Below are positions 53,362 to 63,702 of a stretch of DNA of 64,000 nucleotides, piece by piece (positions within the stretch are counted from its first letter, which is position 1; each line of letters starts with the position of its first letter). The notes below the pieces were generated by a model. It did not search any database. It worked only from the letters and a program-made list of their open reading frames with translations, and was not told where the DNA came from. A program made the translations under genes and the position numbers. This DNA is from Saccharomycopsis fibuligera x Saccharomycopsis cf. fibuligera (Eukaryota; Ascomycota; Saccharomycetes; Ascoideales; Saccharomycopsidaceae), in assembly GCA_001936135.1 (NCBI GenBank), contig CP012811.1, forward strand, positions 1,860,001-1,924,000, in the 5' to 3' direction.

Positions 53362-53866
53362 GCAGCCTTGAGCTTCCACCTCGGAGTCGAGAAGTTCAAA
53401 TTCCAAGGTGAGGAATGTAAGTGGTGCTCCGAAGATTTGTCACGTAAAAAGTACAAACAGCAGTCATACGAAGATGCTATCAACAAACAAATGGAGCACT
53501 TTTTGGTTAAATGTCCAGTAGCACAAGCGTTATGGAAAAAGTTACATATAAATAAGGAATTGAGCTGGGACAGCCTCATCCTTCCATCCAGTGATACACA
53601 AGAATTAATCCAAGTCGACAACTACTTGATATTTCAAAAGAAATACTCCCGCCTACGGAGAGATAAGGACTTTGATTGGAAAACCATTCCAAACTCTAGT
53701 CTTGTTTACTACATCACCACGGTAATGAATTAGATAACACATCAGTGTTATCTTAGTGAGTGGAAGATGGTATTGAAGTGAGACCCCTTTCTTTTTATCT
53801 GTCGACAGCAAAGCAATGACCCTCAAAAAAAAAAAAAAATAAAAAATAAAAAAAATAAAAAAAAAT
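53362..53866 (+). mobile_element. LINE-like 3' end, copy B (5'-truncated, poly-A tailed)
   Basis: An open segment from about 53362 encodes GEECKWC, then about 30 residues, HFLVKCPVAQALWKKL: a C-x2-C...H-x4-C pattern with CP and a Trp, resembling the zinc-binding (zf-RVT-like) tail of non-LTR retrotransposon ORF2. The frame stops, then after one more stop-free stretch reads LSEWKMVLK and a stop, matching the end EKEWKMVFK of copy A. Non-coding sequence to TGACCCTC then enters an A-rich tail of about 40 nt (53825-53866). The segment begins about 54 bp upstream of tRNA-Lys and runs away from it. No target-site duplication was found. It is a broken copy. Confidence 0.6.
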
Positions 53867-56501
53867 CAGTAATAAATCGATATTGTGTGTGAAAAAAAAT
53901 TTACTGCTATCAAAAGCTCAACACTAATATGTGTTTTATTCAGCCTGTTTATTGTTTATATATGGTTCAGCCCAATATTGTTATATATTATTACTATTTA
54001 GCTATATTAGAAAGATAAGGCTTTTACAGTCAGATAATGGACTCTATAGAAATGAAAGACGCTCAGGACCAAAAAAAAGGTGGCTTGAAACTGCAAAAGC
54101 AAAGCAATGCTGTTATTCAAAAACGCACTAATGCTTTTCTTTTCTGTCGGAGCATAGTAACTAGATCTACTACTCATACCTGAGGTTGTCTCCTCTGAGT
54201 AGCACTGGTTAGATTAGTCTCTCCTCTAGTAGTGAAGGATAGCCACTTACTGAGATCTCAGGTTACTTACTGTTTTTCTTAATGGTTAGTAATAGAAAAA
54301 AGCTAAATTGGTTGACTTCAAAGTCATAATATTCGATCATAACCAACAATACACGCAATGTATAAGTGTTAAACGTTCAATAAACTTTCAAGCTTACAGT
54401 TCTTTTTTTGCAAAGTAATACTTCCATTTTAGCTATAGCTATGTATAAATTTGCAAGACCTAGTGATAGTATTCTTGCCATACAAATATTTGGCTCTGTG
54501 AATTTTGACAAAGCACCGATTTGGACTTAGTCTTTATTTTGTTTATAGATAAGAGTGAAGAAAAAGAATTACACAATGCTCTTCGTGCTTCTATAAGGTG
54601 AGATAAGCTTAAGGGTATGCTTTTAAAATTTTTGCCATAATAACACTTTAGATGATGTGAGTTAAAATCATGAATCAAGCCAGCATGTTTCATTCACCAA
54701 AATCACCTAAACCAGGCCAGCTGCACCTTTGCATATTTTCAAACTGCTTCCACTTTAGGTCTCAACAGCAGTACAGAAAATTTTTTACATGTTGGGACTC
54801 ACTACAGTAAAAAGCGGCTTCTCAAAGTAACAAAATTATTTGTTTTCTATATTCCCAAGGACAGTCAACAATGTCGGAAGACGCACATAACATATATTAA
54901 AGTAAGGACTATATGGAATACACTAGTTAAAGATTTTAAACCTGCATGCTTGAGCAGAGGCGTAAAACATCGGAAGGCTAGCCATTTAGGGATACTTCCG
55001 CAGACCCCAAGTAGTGAGACAATAATGCAGATGCGCAAAAAACCAGTAATTTCTTGTGTGGTGGTATGTTTGATGACAACCACTGTAGTTCCAATGTTAG
55101 ATGCTTTCAGTAATGCCAAACTTGAGACACTATTTCAATCTTTGCAGAACATGAATAGAATTACTTACTTTATTACAGCACTTTGATTTGAGCAAGGCTG
55201 TCTGGGGCATGTAAAAGGAAGAGTGCTAGGAAACGCAATTTCTAAATTTTTCGGTAAAAAGATGAGGAAAAAACTACATCGTTATCCTTACTGATATTCA
55301 GCAAGTGCGTGGATAAAGTTCCGCACTATCTGCTGCAAAAAGACACAACATGATTTAATTAGCGCCCAAAAAGCATGTTTTCAATAATAGCTAATAGGCA
55401 TTGCTTAGGCAGCTTTGGTTTCAAGTTGTGGTGCTAGCTCGGATTTTTGATATGCGGGATTGATGATGGCACTTGATGCGCTTGAAGGCAGTAAGACGCA
55501 ATGATTTAGTCCATTTCGTTAGATTTGTCAAAAAGAGTAAGTTCCAGAATCTATCTCAAAATTTGACTATCAGACTGATAAAACCTTCATACTCATTTTT
55601 TTTAATAGCATTGTGTACTGCAACTATGGGGCTGATATAAAAAATCCATAACATTTAAGCTTTTCTAATGGACAAAAAATTGGCAGATAGCTATTTTAGG
55701 CAGAAAGATCAAGCGAACAGGAGTAGCGTAGTGCTGAAGGCTGTAAATGGCTAACTATCAGATTTATGCAAGTTAATGCGTTTCCAAACCTTATATTTGA
55801 ATACAGAAATTTACGGCCAGACAACGTAGAGAACTTGCGAACATGTCGCAATAGCGGGACGACTTGAAGACTAAAGGGAAAGAGATCTTTCGTCTCAAAT
55901 TACAATAGCATCTAATGGAAGAAACGTCCCAGTTAAAAATTTAGCGGATATAAAATGCTCTAAAAAAAAACACACCAAATCACTTAGCTTAGTGCTATTC
56001 GATAATCGCAAGATAAATATTTAGACACTCAAGAGGTTAACGTTTTTAGGATACCCCGATGGTTTGTATTTCCCTTTTGGGAATATGCGTACTGACTAAC
56101 ATTTAGCCCTGAGCAACGGTGCTGCATGCCAATTTAATGGTTCAAAACTTGAAACCGTAGAATACACTATTATTGCCCGATTTGTGGAAATTTACAAAGC
56201 AGTCTAGAAGGCTCCGATGGTTTCTGATGCGTGCAAAGCACTATTGTAATTTGTTTTGCGTTTCTGTCATATATATTCCCGAGAATCCATAATCTGAATC
56301 AAACATTTTTTTTTTCTTGATTACAAGAAATCGTTAATTGTTTATTTATATTCCTTCAGTTGAATTCAAAACTTCTGAAGGCAACATCAATAGCAACAAT
56401 ACGCCTGACCCAACTACAGGGCATTTTCCAACGATTTGTCTTTTAGTTCAAGCCATCAACACGTCCGCATTCTGCAAACATTAAGCCCAAGCATACACAT
56501 A
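53867..56501. other. 2.6-kb gene-poor region before the MFS gene
   Basis: No supported gene. It contains a candidate solo LTR-like segment at about 54145-54398 (fossil, low confidence), scattered A/T runs and no conserved reading frames. Its 3' end is the promoter of the permease gene, whose ATG context is CATAATG. Confidence 0.5.
54145..54398. mobile_element. Possible solo LTR (old fossil)
   Basis: About 254 bp starting TGTCGGAG and ending CTTACA (TGT...ACA ends), with an AATAAA-type hexamer near the end, like a yeast solo LTR. No convincing target duplication and no internal element is seen, so it is weak. Family and age unknown. Confidence 0.25.
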
Positions 56502-58118
56502 ATGAACTATCATACAGGAAAGAATGACGAATATGGATACGATAAGAATGTAGATATGTTCACATTCGCGGAACCATCATTCCCAGAATTGAAGCAAACC
56601 ACCTCTTCGCCATCTATGGGAGTATCACTAAACAGCTATCATAACGAATACTTGAGCAGTAAGTCAAAAAAATTGATGGTTGATCACCTAGCAGATAAGT
56701 ACAATCTCGATCAAAAGAGACTCATGTGGAAAGTTGACATATGTGTGGTCATTCCATTTTCAATTTTATTCTTTGTTGCATATTTGAACAGAACAAATTT
56801 GGGCTATGCAAGAAATACTGGGATCGAGTCAACTTTAGACATTTCTTCATTCAAAGTTGTTTGTGGATTTGCCGCATTCTTTACACCATATATTCTATTT
56901 GAAGTGTTTTCTAATTTGTTGCTAAAGACAGTTAGACCACATTTTTGGCTAAGTACTACTGTGCTTCTTTATGGTGCTGCTACTTTGGCAACTGGGTTTG
57001 TTCATAATTACGGCGCCTTTATCGGTTGTGAATTTTTGCATGGCTTGTTTCAAGCTGGTACAGAAACAGCTATTTTCTATATCATGGCACATTACTATAC
57101 CAGAGCTGAATCACAAAAAAGATTTAGTGCTTTTTATTCCATCAGTTGTATAGCCGGAGCTGCTGGTACTACCATATGTTATGCAATTAATCAAAATTTA
57201 CTGGGAAAACAGGGATTGGAAACATGGAGATGGTTGTTCGTTATTGAAGGTATTGTTACCATGTGCATGGCATTTGTTCTATTTTTCATCATCCCTGACT
57301 TTCCTGAAGGAGCAACATTTTTTAGTGACAAAGAGACTTTATTTGTTATCAAAAAGCTTGAAATTTACGGAGGTAAATCTGGCTATAATTTAAAATCTTC
57401 GGCTAGAGATATTATTTTCAAAGCAGTTCTTGATCCTTTAATATTGGTTCCTGCTCTTTCCTGTTTTGGCGCTTTCTTTATTAGTTATGCTTATGCCTTT
57501 TATGAGCCAGTGCTAATGAAGCTAATGGGCCTTGGATTGAGTAGTACAAACAAAATGTCGATTATTCCTTGGATAATCTCATTTGTATGGTGCAACTTGA
57601 CGGGATTTCTATCAGACTATTTTAAAATCAGATTTCCGTTTGTTGTTTTCAACTGTTTACTAGTCTTAGCTGGATGTCTTATTATTATTTTTGAGTTATC
57701 CGCACCAGGTGTTGACTATTACAAATACGCTGCTTGTTATTTGATTGTTTGCGGTTCTTACTCAGTCATTCCTATAATTCTTTGTTGGGCTACTTTGAAC
57801 TTGGGCGGCCATTTGCGTAAAAGTATAGCTACAGCGTTACTTGTTTCCTGTGGTAATGCCGGTGGTTTGGCGTCTGTTTTTGCCATGAATTCTCAAAAAA
57901 ATATTAGAGACCCAAGTGGACTTGTTAAAAGTGGTGTTACTCCGGCAGCTGTGTTGATGGGGTTCTCAATTATTTGCACTTGTGTTTATATATTCTTAAT
58001 ACACCGTGAAAACAAGAAGAAGAGAACTGCAGAGTACAAAATTGCTTTTGCTAACCTCACCGAAAGAGATCAGATTTTACTTGGTGATCAAAACCCGGAA
58101 TTCGAATACCTATATTGA
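56502..58118 (+). CDS. MFS anion/vitamin-type permease (DAL5/TNA1 family)
   Basis: 538 residues from the ATG at 56502; the frame is open upstream without another ATG. Twelve transmembrane segments in two blocks are consistent with the MFS. Family markers of the allantoate permease/anion:cation symporter group are present: IPFSILFFVAYLNRTNLGYAR near residue 90, CEFLHGLFQAGTETAIFYIMAHYY and WRWLFVIEGIVTM. The cytosolic N-terminus is about 85 residues. Dal5 transports allantoate and small peptides, Tna1 nicotinate, and others thiamine or biotin precursors, so the substrate cannot be named. The gene ends 24 bp before a long ATTTT array. Confidence 0.85.
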   Translation: MNYHTGKNDEYGYDKNVDMFTFAEPSFPELKQTTSSPSMGVSLNSYHNEYLSSKSKKLMVDHLADKYNLDQKRLMWKVDICVVIPFSILFFVAYLNRTNLGYARNTGIESTLDISSFKVVCGFAAFFTPYILFEVFSNLLLKTVRPHFWLSTTVLLYGAATLATGFVHNYGAFIGCEFLHGLFQAGTETAIFYIMAHYYTRAESQKRFSAFYSISCIAGAAGTTICYAINQNLLGKQGLETWRWLFVIEGIVTMCMAFVLFFIIPDFPEGATFFSDKETLFVIKKLEIYGGKSGYNLKSSARDIIFKAVLDPLILVPALSCFGAFFISYAYAFYEPVLMKLMGLGLSSTNKMSIIPWIISFVWCNLTGFLSDYFKIRFPFVVFNCLLVLAGCLIIIFELSAPGVDYYKYAACYLIVCGSYSVIPIILCWATLNLGGHLRKSIATALLVSCGNAGGLASVFAMNSQKNIRDPSGLVKSGVTPAAVLMGFSIICTCVYIFLIHRENKKKRTAEYKIAFANLTERDQILLGDQNPEFEYLY

Positions 58119-58142
58119 TCAAAGTATGGATAGGCTAAGCGC

Positions 58143-58201
58143 TATTTTATTTTATTTTATTTTATTTTATTTTATTTTATTTTATTTTATTTTATTTTAT
58201 T
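58143..58201. repeat. (ATTTT)n array, about 12 units
   Basis: A perfect pentanucleotide run 25 bp after the MFS gene stop. In that gene's sense strand it reads AUUUU. Confidence 0.95.
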
Positions 58202-59410
58202 CTTTATGGGGTACGTTTTCATCGTTTTATCTTTTGTGCTTTATTTTTTATTCATGCTTCTGGTTTTGGTTCTTTGGTTAATGTTGTCTCAACAATTTAT
58301 TTTTCGCTTTCTTTTCTCATTTTCATTTCTTTCATTTTAATGCTTCACGATATCACTCAAATAAATATATATATATATGTTCAAATCTTCGAACCGCAAA
58401 GCTAATCGCGTTTGTGTATTACAATAAAGGTTCCTGTCTTTTTTGTCAAATACTTTGCATGGCCATGGTAGACTTTGATTGATCAATACATATGATGAAA
58501 GCAGATACAGCAACGCCACAAAAGCTAGTAAATAGGAGAAACATAAATCTTTAATAACTTTCCCTATAAACTAACTAGATGACCAATACCGGAACTATAT
58601 CTTCAAATGGCAAACGTCAGGAGAAAGAACCAACGATCCAGTTACTTTATTAATTTTAGGCTGAAACACAGCTTTGCTTAGTACCTCAGTAACAACTTCT
58701 CCCTATCTATTTTGAATCATTTGTGTCCTATAATGTGGAAACTTTAGCGCACTTTGTCAATGTAAAGTGCATCATTTACACCATAATGCTTTACACACCT
58801 CAGTCACTCTACGAAATATTTTTTCAAGATTGTCTTGCGTAAGCTATGGCATATCGTTAAATTCTCGCCCGTGGAAAAGATACGCAGGCCAACTAAGCTC
58901 GTTTATGATGAGCTGCGCAACTCCGCTGGCACGTGTAATATGTATTTTGTCTTTTATGTACTAAATTAGCAGATTTGCGCCTGCAGTCCTCAAAAGAAGA
59001 TCTTTCAAAAAGTAAACCCTAATCTGTTTTGATGCCATGGATACTATTGCCCTTTTTTTTTATTCTATTTTTTTTTTTTTTTTTTTTGGTGGGGCTTTGA
59101 TGAACAAGTTTCAATTAATTAATCACTACAGAAGGCAATAAATATTTCGAAATTTGTTTATAATAATGCAAAAAACCAAAAAGCTAAACTAAACTATATA
59201 AAATCCAAAGTTTAAGTTTGGACGGTTCTAGAAGAAAAAAGTTCTAAACCCAGAAAGAAGGGAACACAAGAAAGATGACATGAAAAAGATGACATGAGAT
59301 AAAAAGAAAACAACGCAAAACAGAGTAAAAACATTAAACGGAAAAAATGATGCAAAGAAATGAGAAAACAAATAAGCACAAAGTAGAAGGAAGAGAAAGA
59401 AAATAGAAAC

Positions 59411-59799
59411 AAAATAAAATAAAATAAAATAAAATAAAATAAAATAAAATAAAATAAAATAAAATAAAATAAAATAAAATAAAATAAAATAAAATAAAAT
59501 AAAATAAAATAAAATAAAATAAAATAAAATAAAATAAAATAAAATAAAATAAAATAAAATAAAATAAAATAAAATAAAATAAAATAAAATAAAATAAAAT
59601 AAAATAAAATAAAATAAAATAAAATAAAATAAAATAAAATAAAATAAAATAAAATAAAATAAAATAAAATAAAATAAAATAAAATAAAATAAAATAAAAT
59701 AAAATAAAATAAAATAAAATAAAATAAAATAAAATAAAATAAAATAAAATAAAATAAAATAAAATAAAATAAAATAAAATAAAATAAAATAAAATAAAA
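59411..59799. repeat. (AAAAT)n array, about 78 units (389 bp)
   Basis: An almost perfect AAAAT run, flanked by AAAAC-type variant units at each end (GAAAC before, AAAAC/GAAAC after). It is the reverse complement of the unit at 58143. On the minus strand, that is, downstream in the direction of the glucanase gene, it reads AUUUU. Long homogeneous arrays are hard to assemble, so the copy number may be an assembly value. Confidence 0.97.
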
Positions 59800-59971
59800 C
59801 GAAACAAAACAAAACGCAAGAAAAAGAAAAGAACGAAAAGGAAAGAAAAATAAAGTAGAAAAGATTATTAACAAGAACAATTATCAGTTAAGTTGATCAA
59901 TTGCCAAGTCGTAGAAAAGGCCAGCTTTATATTTTTTTTTTAGTAATTCAAATGTCCTTTTTTAGAAAGTT

Positions 59972-61828
59972 TCAACATGTATCATACTTTCTGTCGGATA
60001 ACGGCTGTGGAATAACATCATTTTCAACCAACACTTGGAAATCCCATTGGTCTGAGTCACCCATCTTCCAGTTCCAAAAGAACCAACCATAACTTTTTTC
60101 AAATGCAGTAAATTGAGCTTCAATGTATTTTCTAAGTTTATTTTTGTCATCATCACTCCATTTGGAAATCTTTTTGGTATAGATAGAATCACTATCAGCA
60201 TCCCAAGCAGCAGTAAATTCACCAACAAATTCTTTATAATCCAACTTGTCAATGTCTTTTCCCCAGGTGCAAACTTGCTCAATTTTATCATCGTATGATT
60301 TGGATTTGTAGTCACTGTTATAGAGCATGTACAAGTGAGTGTCATAGACAATACCAGAGTCATCATTGTAACTCTTGTCAGCCCAAGCACCTTGCCATAA
60401 GTAGCCATCGTGCAAGACAATATTCTGTTTGATGCTGTCATCGTTTCTGGCCTCATCAATAACATCTTTGTAAAAATCACTCAAGTAATCTTGCGTGACA
60501 CCATCATCTCCGCCAACTAGAGGTTCGTTGACTAATTCGATACCAATAATAACATCTTTGTAATCATCAGTACCATATTTCTTGAAAATATCTTTGAGAA
60601 TATCTTTAGTTTCGTCAAGGTTGTTATATTTGTTCCAGTCGTGGAAATCTTTGTGGCCAGAAGAATCGTAACCGTTTTGAGAACCCGGTGCACCATGAAG
60701 ATCAATAATAACATACATATCATTATTTCTGGCCCAAGAGATAGCTTTTTCCAAGTAATCCTTTTGCTTACCCTTGTAGTATTTGTCAGTACTCATCAAC
60801 TTGAAAGCCCAGTAACCAATTGGAATTCTAACAGCATTCAAGCCATATTCTTTCATTTTGCTAAAATCATCCTCAGTGATCCAAGAACTATAATGTTTTT
60901 CCAAAAGTTCGCCGGCTTTATCAGTTCCCAATTGTTCACAAAAGTTAAATTCATCACCAGGAATATCACCGTCGGAAAAATTATCTTTGGAAAAAAGATC
61001 GGTGTTGATCCAAGGTTCAAGAACTAACCAACCACCCAAGTTGACACCTTTAAGTCCATTTTTAGTGTATGAGTAGTAATCGGAAGATGATGTGGAAGAT
61101 GGAGACGAACCAGAGGATGTAGAAGATGAGCTGTCAGAGGAAGTTGAAGATGAGATATCAGATGAAGAAGTAGCAGACGATCCGGAGTCAGAGGAAGAAA
61201 GGGTACTTGATGGTTTAGAGCCATGCACAGTAACCGTTTTCTTGTGGTGAGCTTTTCTTGTTGCATGGACAGTTGAAAAAGCAGTAGCAATATTAGTAGC
61301 GGTATAAGAAGTAACTGTAGAAGGAGAATCGGTATTTTCAGTTGCAGAAACAGTATTAGCATCAACTGAATCTGTTTCAGTGCTAGGGTCAACATAAGTA
61401 GCTTCCACTAAGGTACTTGGAATAGCAGATGATAAAACTGTGGTTGAAGAGGCACCAGAAAAGTCCACGGAAGCATATGCAGAGGCGACAGAACCATAAA
61501 CAGAGGTAGCTGAAGCATAAGCAGACATTGCGGAAGCATAAGCAGAGGCGATAGCAGTGTCACCAGAGGTATCGGCAGCAGCGGCAGCAGAAGCAGAAGC
61601 GGCAGCAGCTTGGAGACTTGACCAGTTGCAAGTGGTGGTATATGAGGTATAAGTTGAGTGTTCGGTAGTGGTGTTTTGGTAATAATCTCTTTGCGCTAAC
61701 AAAGCGCTTGATTTAGAGGGAGAATCAGTAATTTTGGGTTTCAAAGCATCTAAGACAGGATAAGCATCCACTTGACTCAAGACCAAAAAGAGAATTGAGG
61801 AAAATATAGAGAGATATATCGCAGACAT
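59972..61828 (-). CDS. GH5 exo-1,3-beta-glucanase with a long Ser/Ala-rich N-terminal region
   Basis: 618 residues from the ATG at 61828, which starts a signal peptide (MSAIYLSIFSSILFLVLSQV, then DA). Upstream codons to 61957 start at GTG and are rejected. About 240 residues of Ser/Thr/Ala-rich sequence follow, with Tyr-Ala-Ser repeats (SAYASAMSAYASATS) and a Ser/Asp block. The catalytic GH5 domain begins near residue 260 (KGVNLGGWLVLEPWI), with RIPIGYWAF, HGAPGSQNGYDSSG, acid/base Glu in GIELVNEPL, nucleophile Glu in VGEFTAAWD and FFWNWKM near the end. This matches Exg1/Xog1 (about 448 residues) except for the extension. Role: trims beta-1,3-glucan in the wall. No GPI signal seen at the C-terminus. 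Confidence 0.9.
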   Translation of the reverse strand: MSAIYLSIFSSILFLVLSQVDAYPVLDALKPKITDSPSKSSALLAQRDYYQNTTTEHSTYTSYTTTCNWSSLQAAAASASAAAAADTSGDTAIASAYASAMSAYASATSVYGSVASAYASVDFSGASSTTVLSSAIPSTLVEATYVDPSTETDSVDANTVSATENTDSPSTVTSYTATNIATAFSTVHATRKAHHKKTVTVHGSKPSSTLSSSDSGSSATSSSDISSSTSSDSSSSTSSGSSPSSTSSSDYYSYTKNGLKGVNLGGWLVLEPWINTDLFSKDNFSDGDIPGDEFNFCEQLGTDKAGELLEKHYSSWITEDDFSKMKEYGLNAVRIPIGYWAFKLMSTDKYYKGKQKDYLEKAISWARNNDMYVIIDLHGAPGSQNGYDSSGHKDFHDWNKYNNLDETKDILKDIFKKYGTDDYKDVIIGIELVNEPLVGGDDGVTQDYLSDFYKDVIDEARNDDSIKQNIVLHDGYLWQGAWADKSYNDDSGIVYDTHLYMLYNSDYKSKSYDDKIEQVCTWGKDIDKLDYKEFVGEFTAAWDADSDSIYTKKISKWSDDDKNKLRKYIEAQFTAFEKSYGWFFWNWKMGDSDQWDFQVLVENDVIPQPLSDRKYDTC

Positions 61829-63344
61829 CCTAAATGTAGTCGTAGATGAGAAATGGTAACGTCTTTGATCAGAAAGTATTAAACAACAAAGGGTAGTGAT
61901 AGTTATAATAGTGGTAGTAGTGGTACTTAAGATTAAAGAATTTTTTGGTATGAACACTAAAAATCAGAATCAAAGCTTTGAGGCGGCAGATGTCTAAGAT
62001 GTTGACAGATGCCTTGCTAACTGTAGATGTCTTAAATATAAGTGTCTAAAGAGTATGTCTCAGGTTAAGAATGCAAACAAAAGCCAATCAAGCTAAGACA
62101 TTGCAATTAATCAAAAAGATTGAGAAATCCTTTAACATTTATATGAGATTTTTTATCCTCACATCCTCATATTACTGCCTGCCTGCTCCAAACCTCTGAT
62201 GATCCAGCACTACAGAACAATACGATCTTCAGCAGGCCCGAATAAGAAGCTGTAAAATTCGATGGCAGTCTGGTTTGCATGCTGCTGGCTGATGATTTTT
62301 GCCCGGCGTTTGATGTGCATATGTCGTGCATATTAACGTATTATTCTCTACTCTTTTATGCAGAATTTTGCATGATATGCTGAGAACAAACGGCTAAGCG
62401 TCACAAATGGCCCGCCTCGCCAGCCAGCACCCTGATTTCAGCAAGACCGCTTGACAAAAATCTGAGAAGGAAGAGAAACATTTGGGGTTTTGACCAAAGG
62501 ATAGCTACGAGCTCAGAGAGGCTTCTAGTTGATGGTTTTAACTCAATTTTACTGTGCTTGTCACCTTTTTTTCCTCAGCCTTATACTTGGTTTCTTGGTG
62601 GTCTATGAGATGGTGCAGTACCGTGCATATACCATGCAGCCATCTATTTTTCATACGTTATCACCCTCTGCACCGGGGCTTGTCGATGTTTACACTCAGG
62701 CCTGACTGATTCCAGCAATACTAGTCGCTGGATATGGAAAGCAAAAATTTCCAATGACGGCAGACCTTATTCGAGCAGATCAGAGATCCCGCGACTTGAT
62801 ATTATGATTACAGTTGAAATTTAGATTTCGTTAGCACATAGATCAAGCATCATGTAGTTCAGCATGTATGTATGCCTTCTTTTATTTTAAGACAACCCTC
62901 ATTGTATTTCTTGATTCAGCCCACCGAATTTGCACTCCACCAATTGAGGTAGCAGGCCCAGCCCATAACTTTTGTCTCACACAATACAATTTCCATTTGT
63001 ACTCATTTTTTCAATCTATTATTTAAACTTAGTCATAATTTTTTTTTTTTTTTTTTGATTCAAGCAACGTAAATGTCTACACTAATCAACCCGTCAAACG
63101 TCTTGATCTTGCTTTTAGCTGGTTTTGGCTCTATGTAGGAAATGGATAGCATCCTTTCTTCCTAATCTGGCCAAGTTGTAGATATCTTCATGCGTTGTCT
63201 CATAAAATCCTCATCAATTATATCATCGCTGCATCATTAATGCTGGCTCATCTGTCAGCAAACATTGTGCTTCATTGAAAGCACTTGCGCTGGTGATGTG
63301 TATCTGGCTCGCTTCTTGATTTGATTTTAAAGGCTTTTTTATTT

Positions 63345-63360
63345 GATTTGAATTCAAATC
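63345..63360. repeat. 16-bp perfect palindrome
   Basis: GATTTGAATTCAAATC reads the same on both strands. It shares the ATCAAATT core with the nearby tandem repeat. Possible binding site or cruciform seed; no function is claimed. Confidence 0.9.
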
Positions 63361-63646
63361 TGCTACCTTGAGAGGCTTAGGCTTTCTTGACTGGAAACAA
63401 TCTGAAAGAAGCTAGCCTCTTTACGGCCATTTTCTTTGATTTTGGCATTCGGCTAGCCAAATCACTTCTAAGATCAAATAAATACTGCAGTTTGAAATTT
63501 GATTTAGTATCACACTTTCCATTGCCGGTAACAAGGGTTCAAATTTAACATTTGCCTGTTTATTTATTTATTTTGACAAAGGCAGAATGCAGAACATTTA
63601 TGCAAAAGTACAAAAAATAACAGCGCGGTAAAATTGGAAAAATTAA

Positions 63647-63702
63647 AGGAAATCAAATTTAGGAAATCAAATTTAGGAAATCAAATTTAGGAAATCAAAT
63701 TT
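63647..63702. repeat. Four tandem copies of a 14-bp unit
   Basis: AGGAAATCAAATTT is repeated exactly four times head to tail. Not coding. Confidence 0.95.

Larger units (their letters stand above)
58119..59971. other. Convergent intergenic region MFS gene / glucanase, repeat-dominated
   Basis: 1.85 kb with two pentanucleotide arrays (separately listed), a T-tract at about 59054-59087 and no gene. The long Phe/Tyr/Ile/Leu frames on - across the second array are repeat artefacts. Confidence 0.75.

Noticed and set aside
56436-56501. Upstream extension of the permease gene
   Set aside because: Starts at TTG and has no ATG; family proteins begin near the chosen ATG.
58380-58400. TTCGAACC-like sequence as a possible third tRNA B box
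   Set aside because: It does not match GGTTCGANNCC and no cloverleaf arms are present.
59212-59880. Long Phe/Tyr/Ile/Leu-rich minus-strand frames of 160-222 residues
   Set aside because: They are produced by the AAAAT array read in three frames; no promoter, motif or composition supports a protein.
61829-61957. Upstream extension of the glucanase gene
   Set aside because: Starts at GTG; the ATG at 61828 gives a proper signal peptide.
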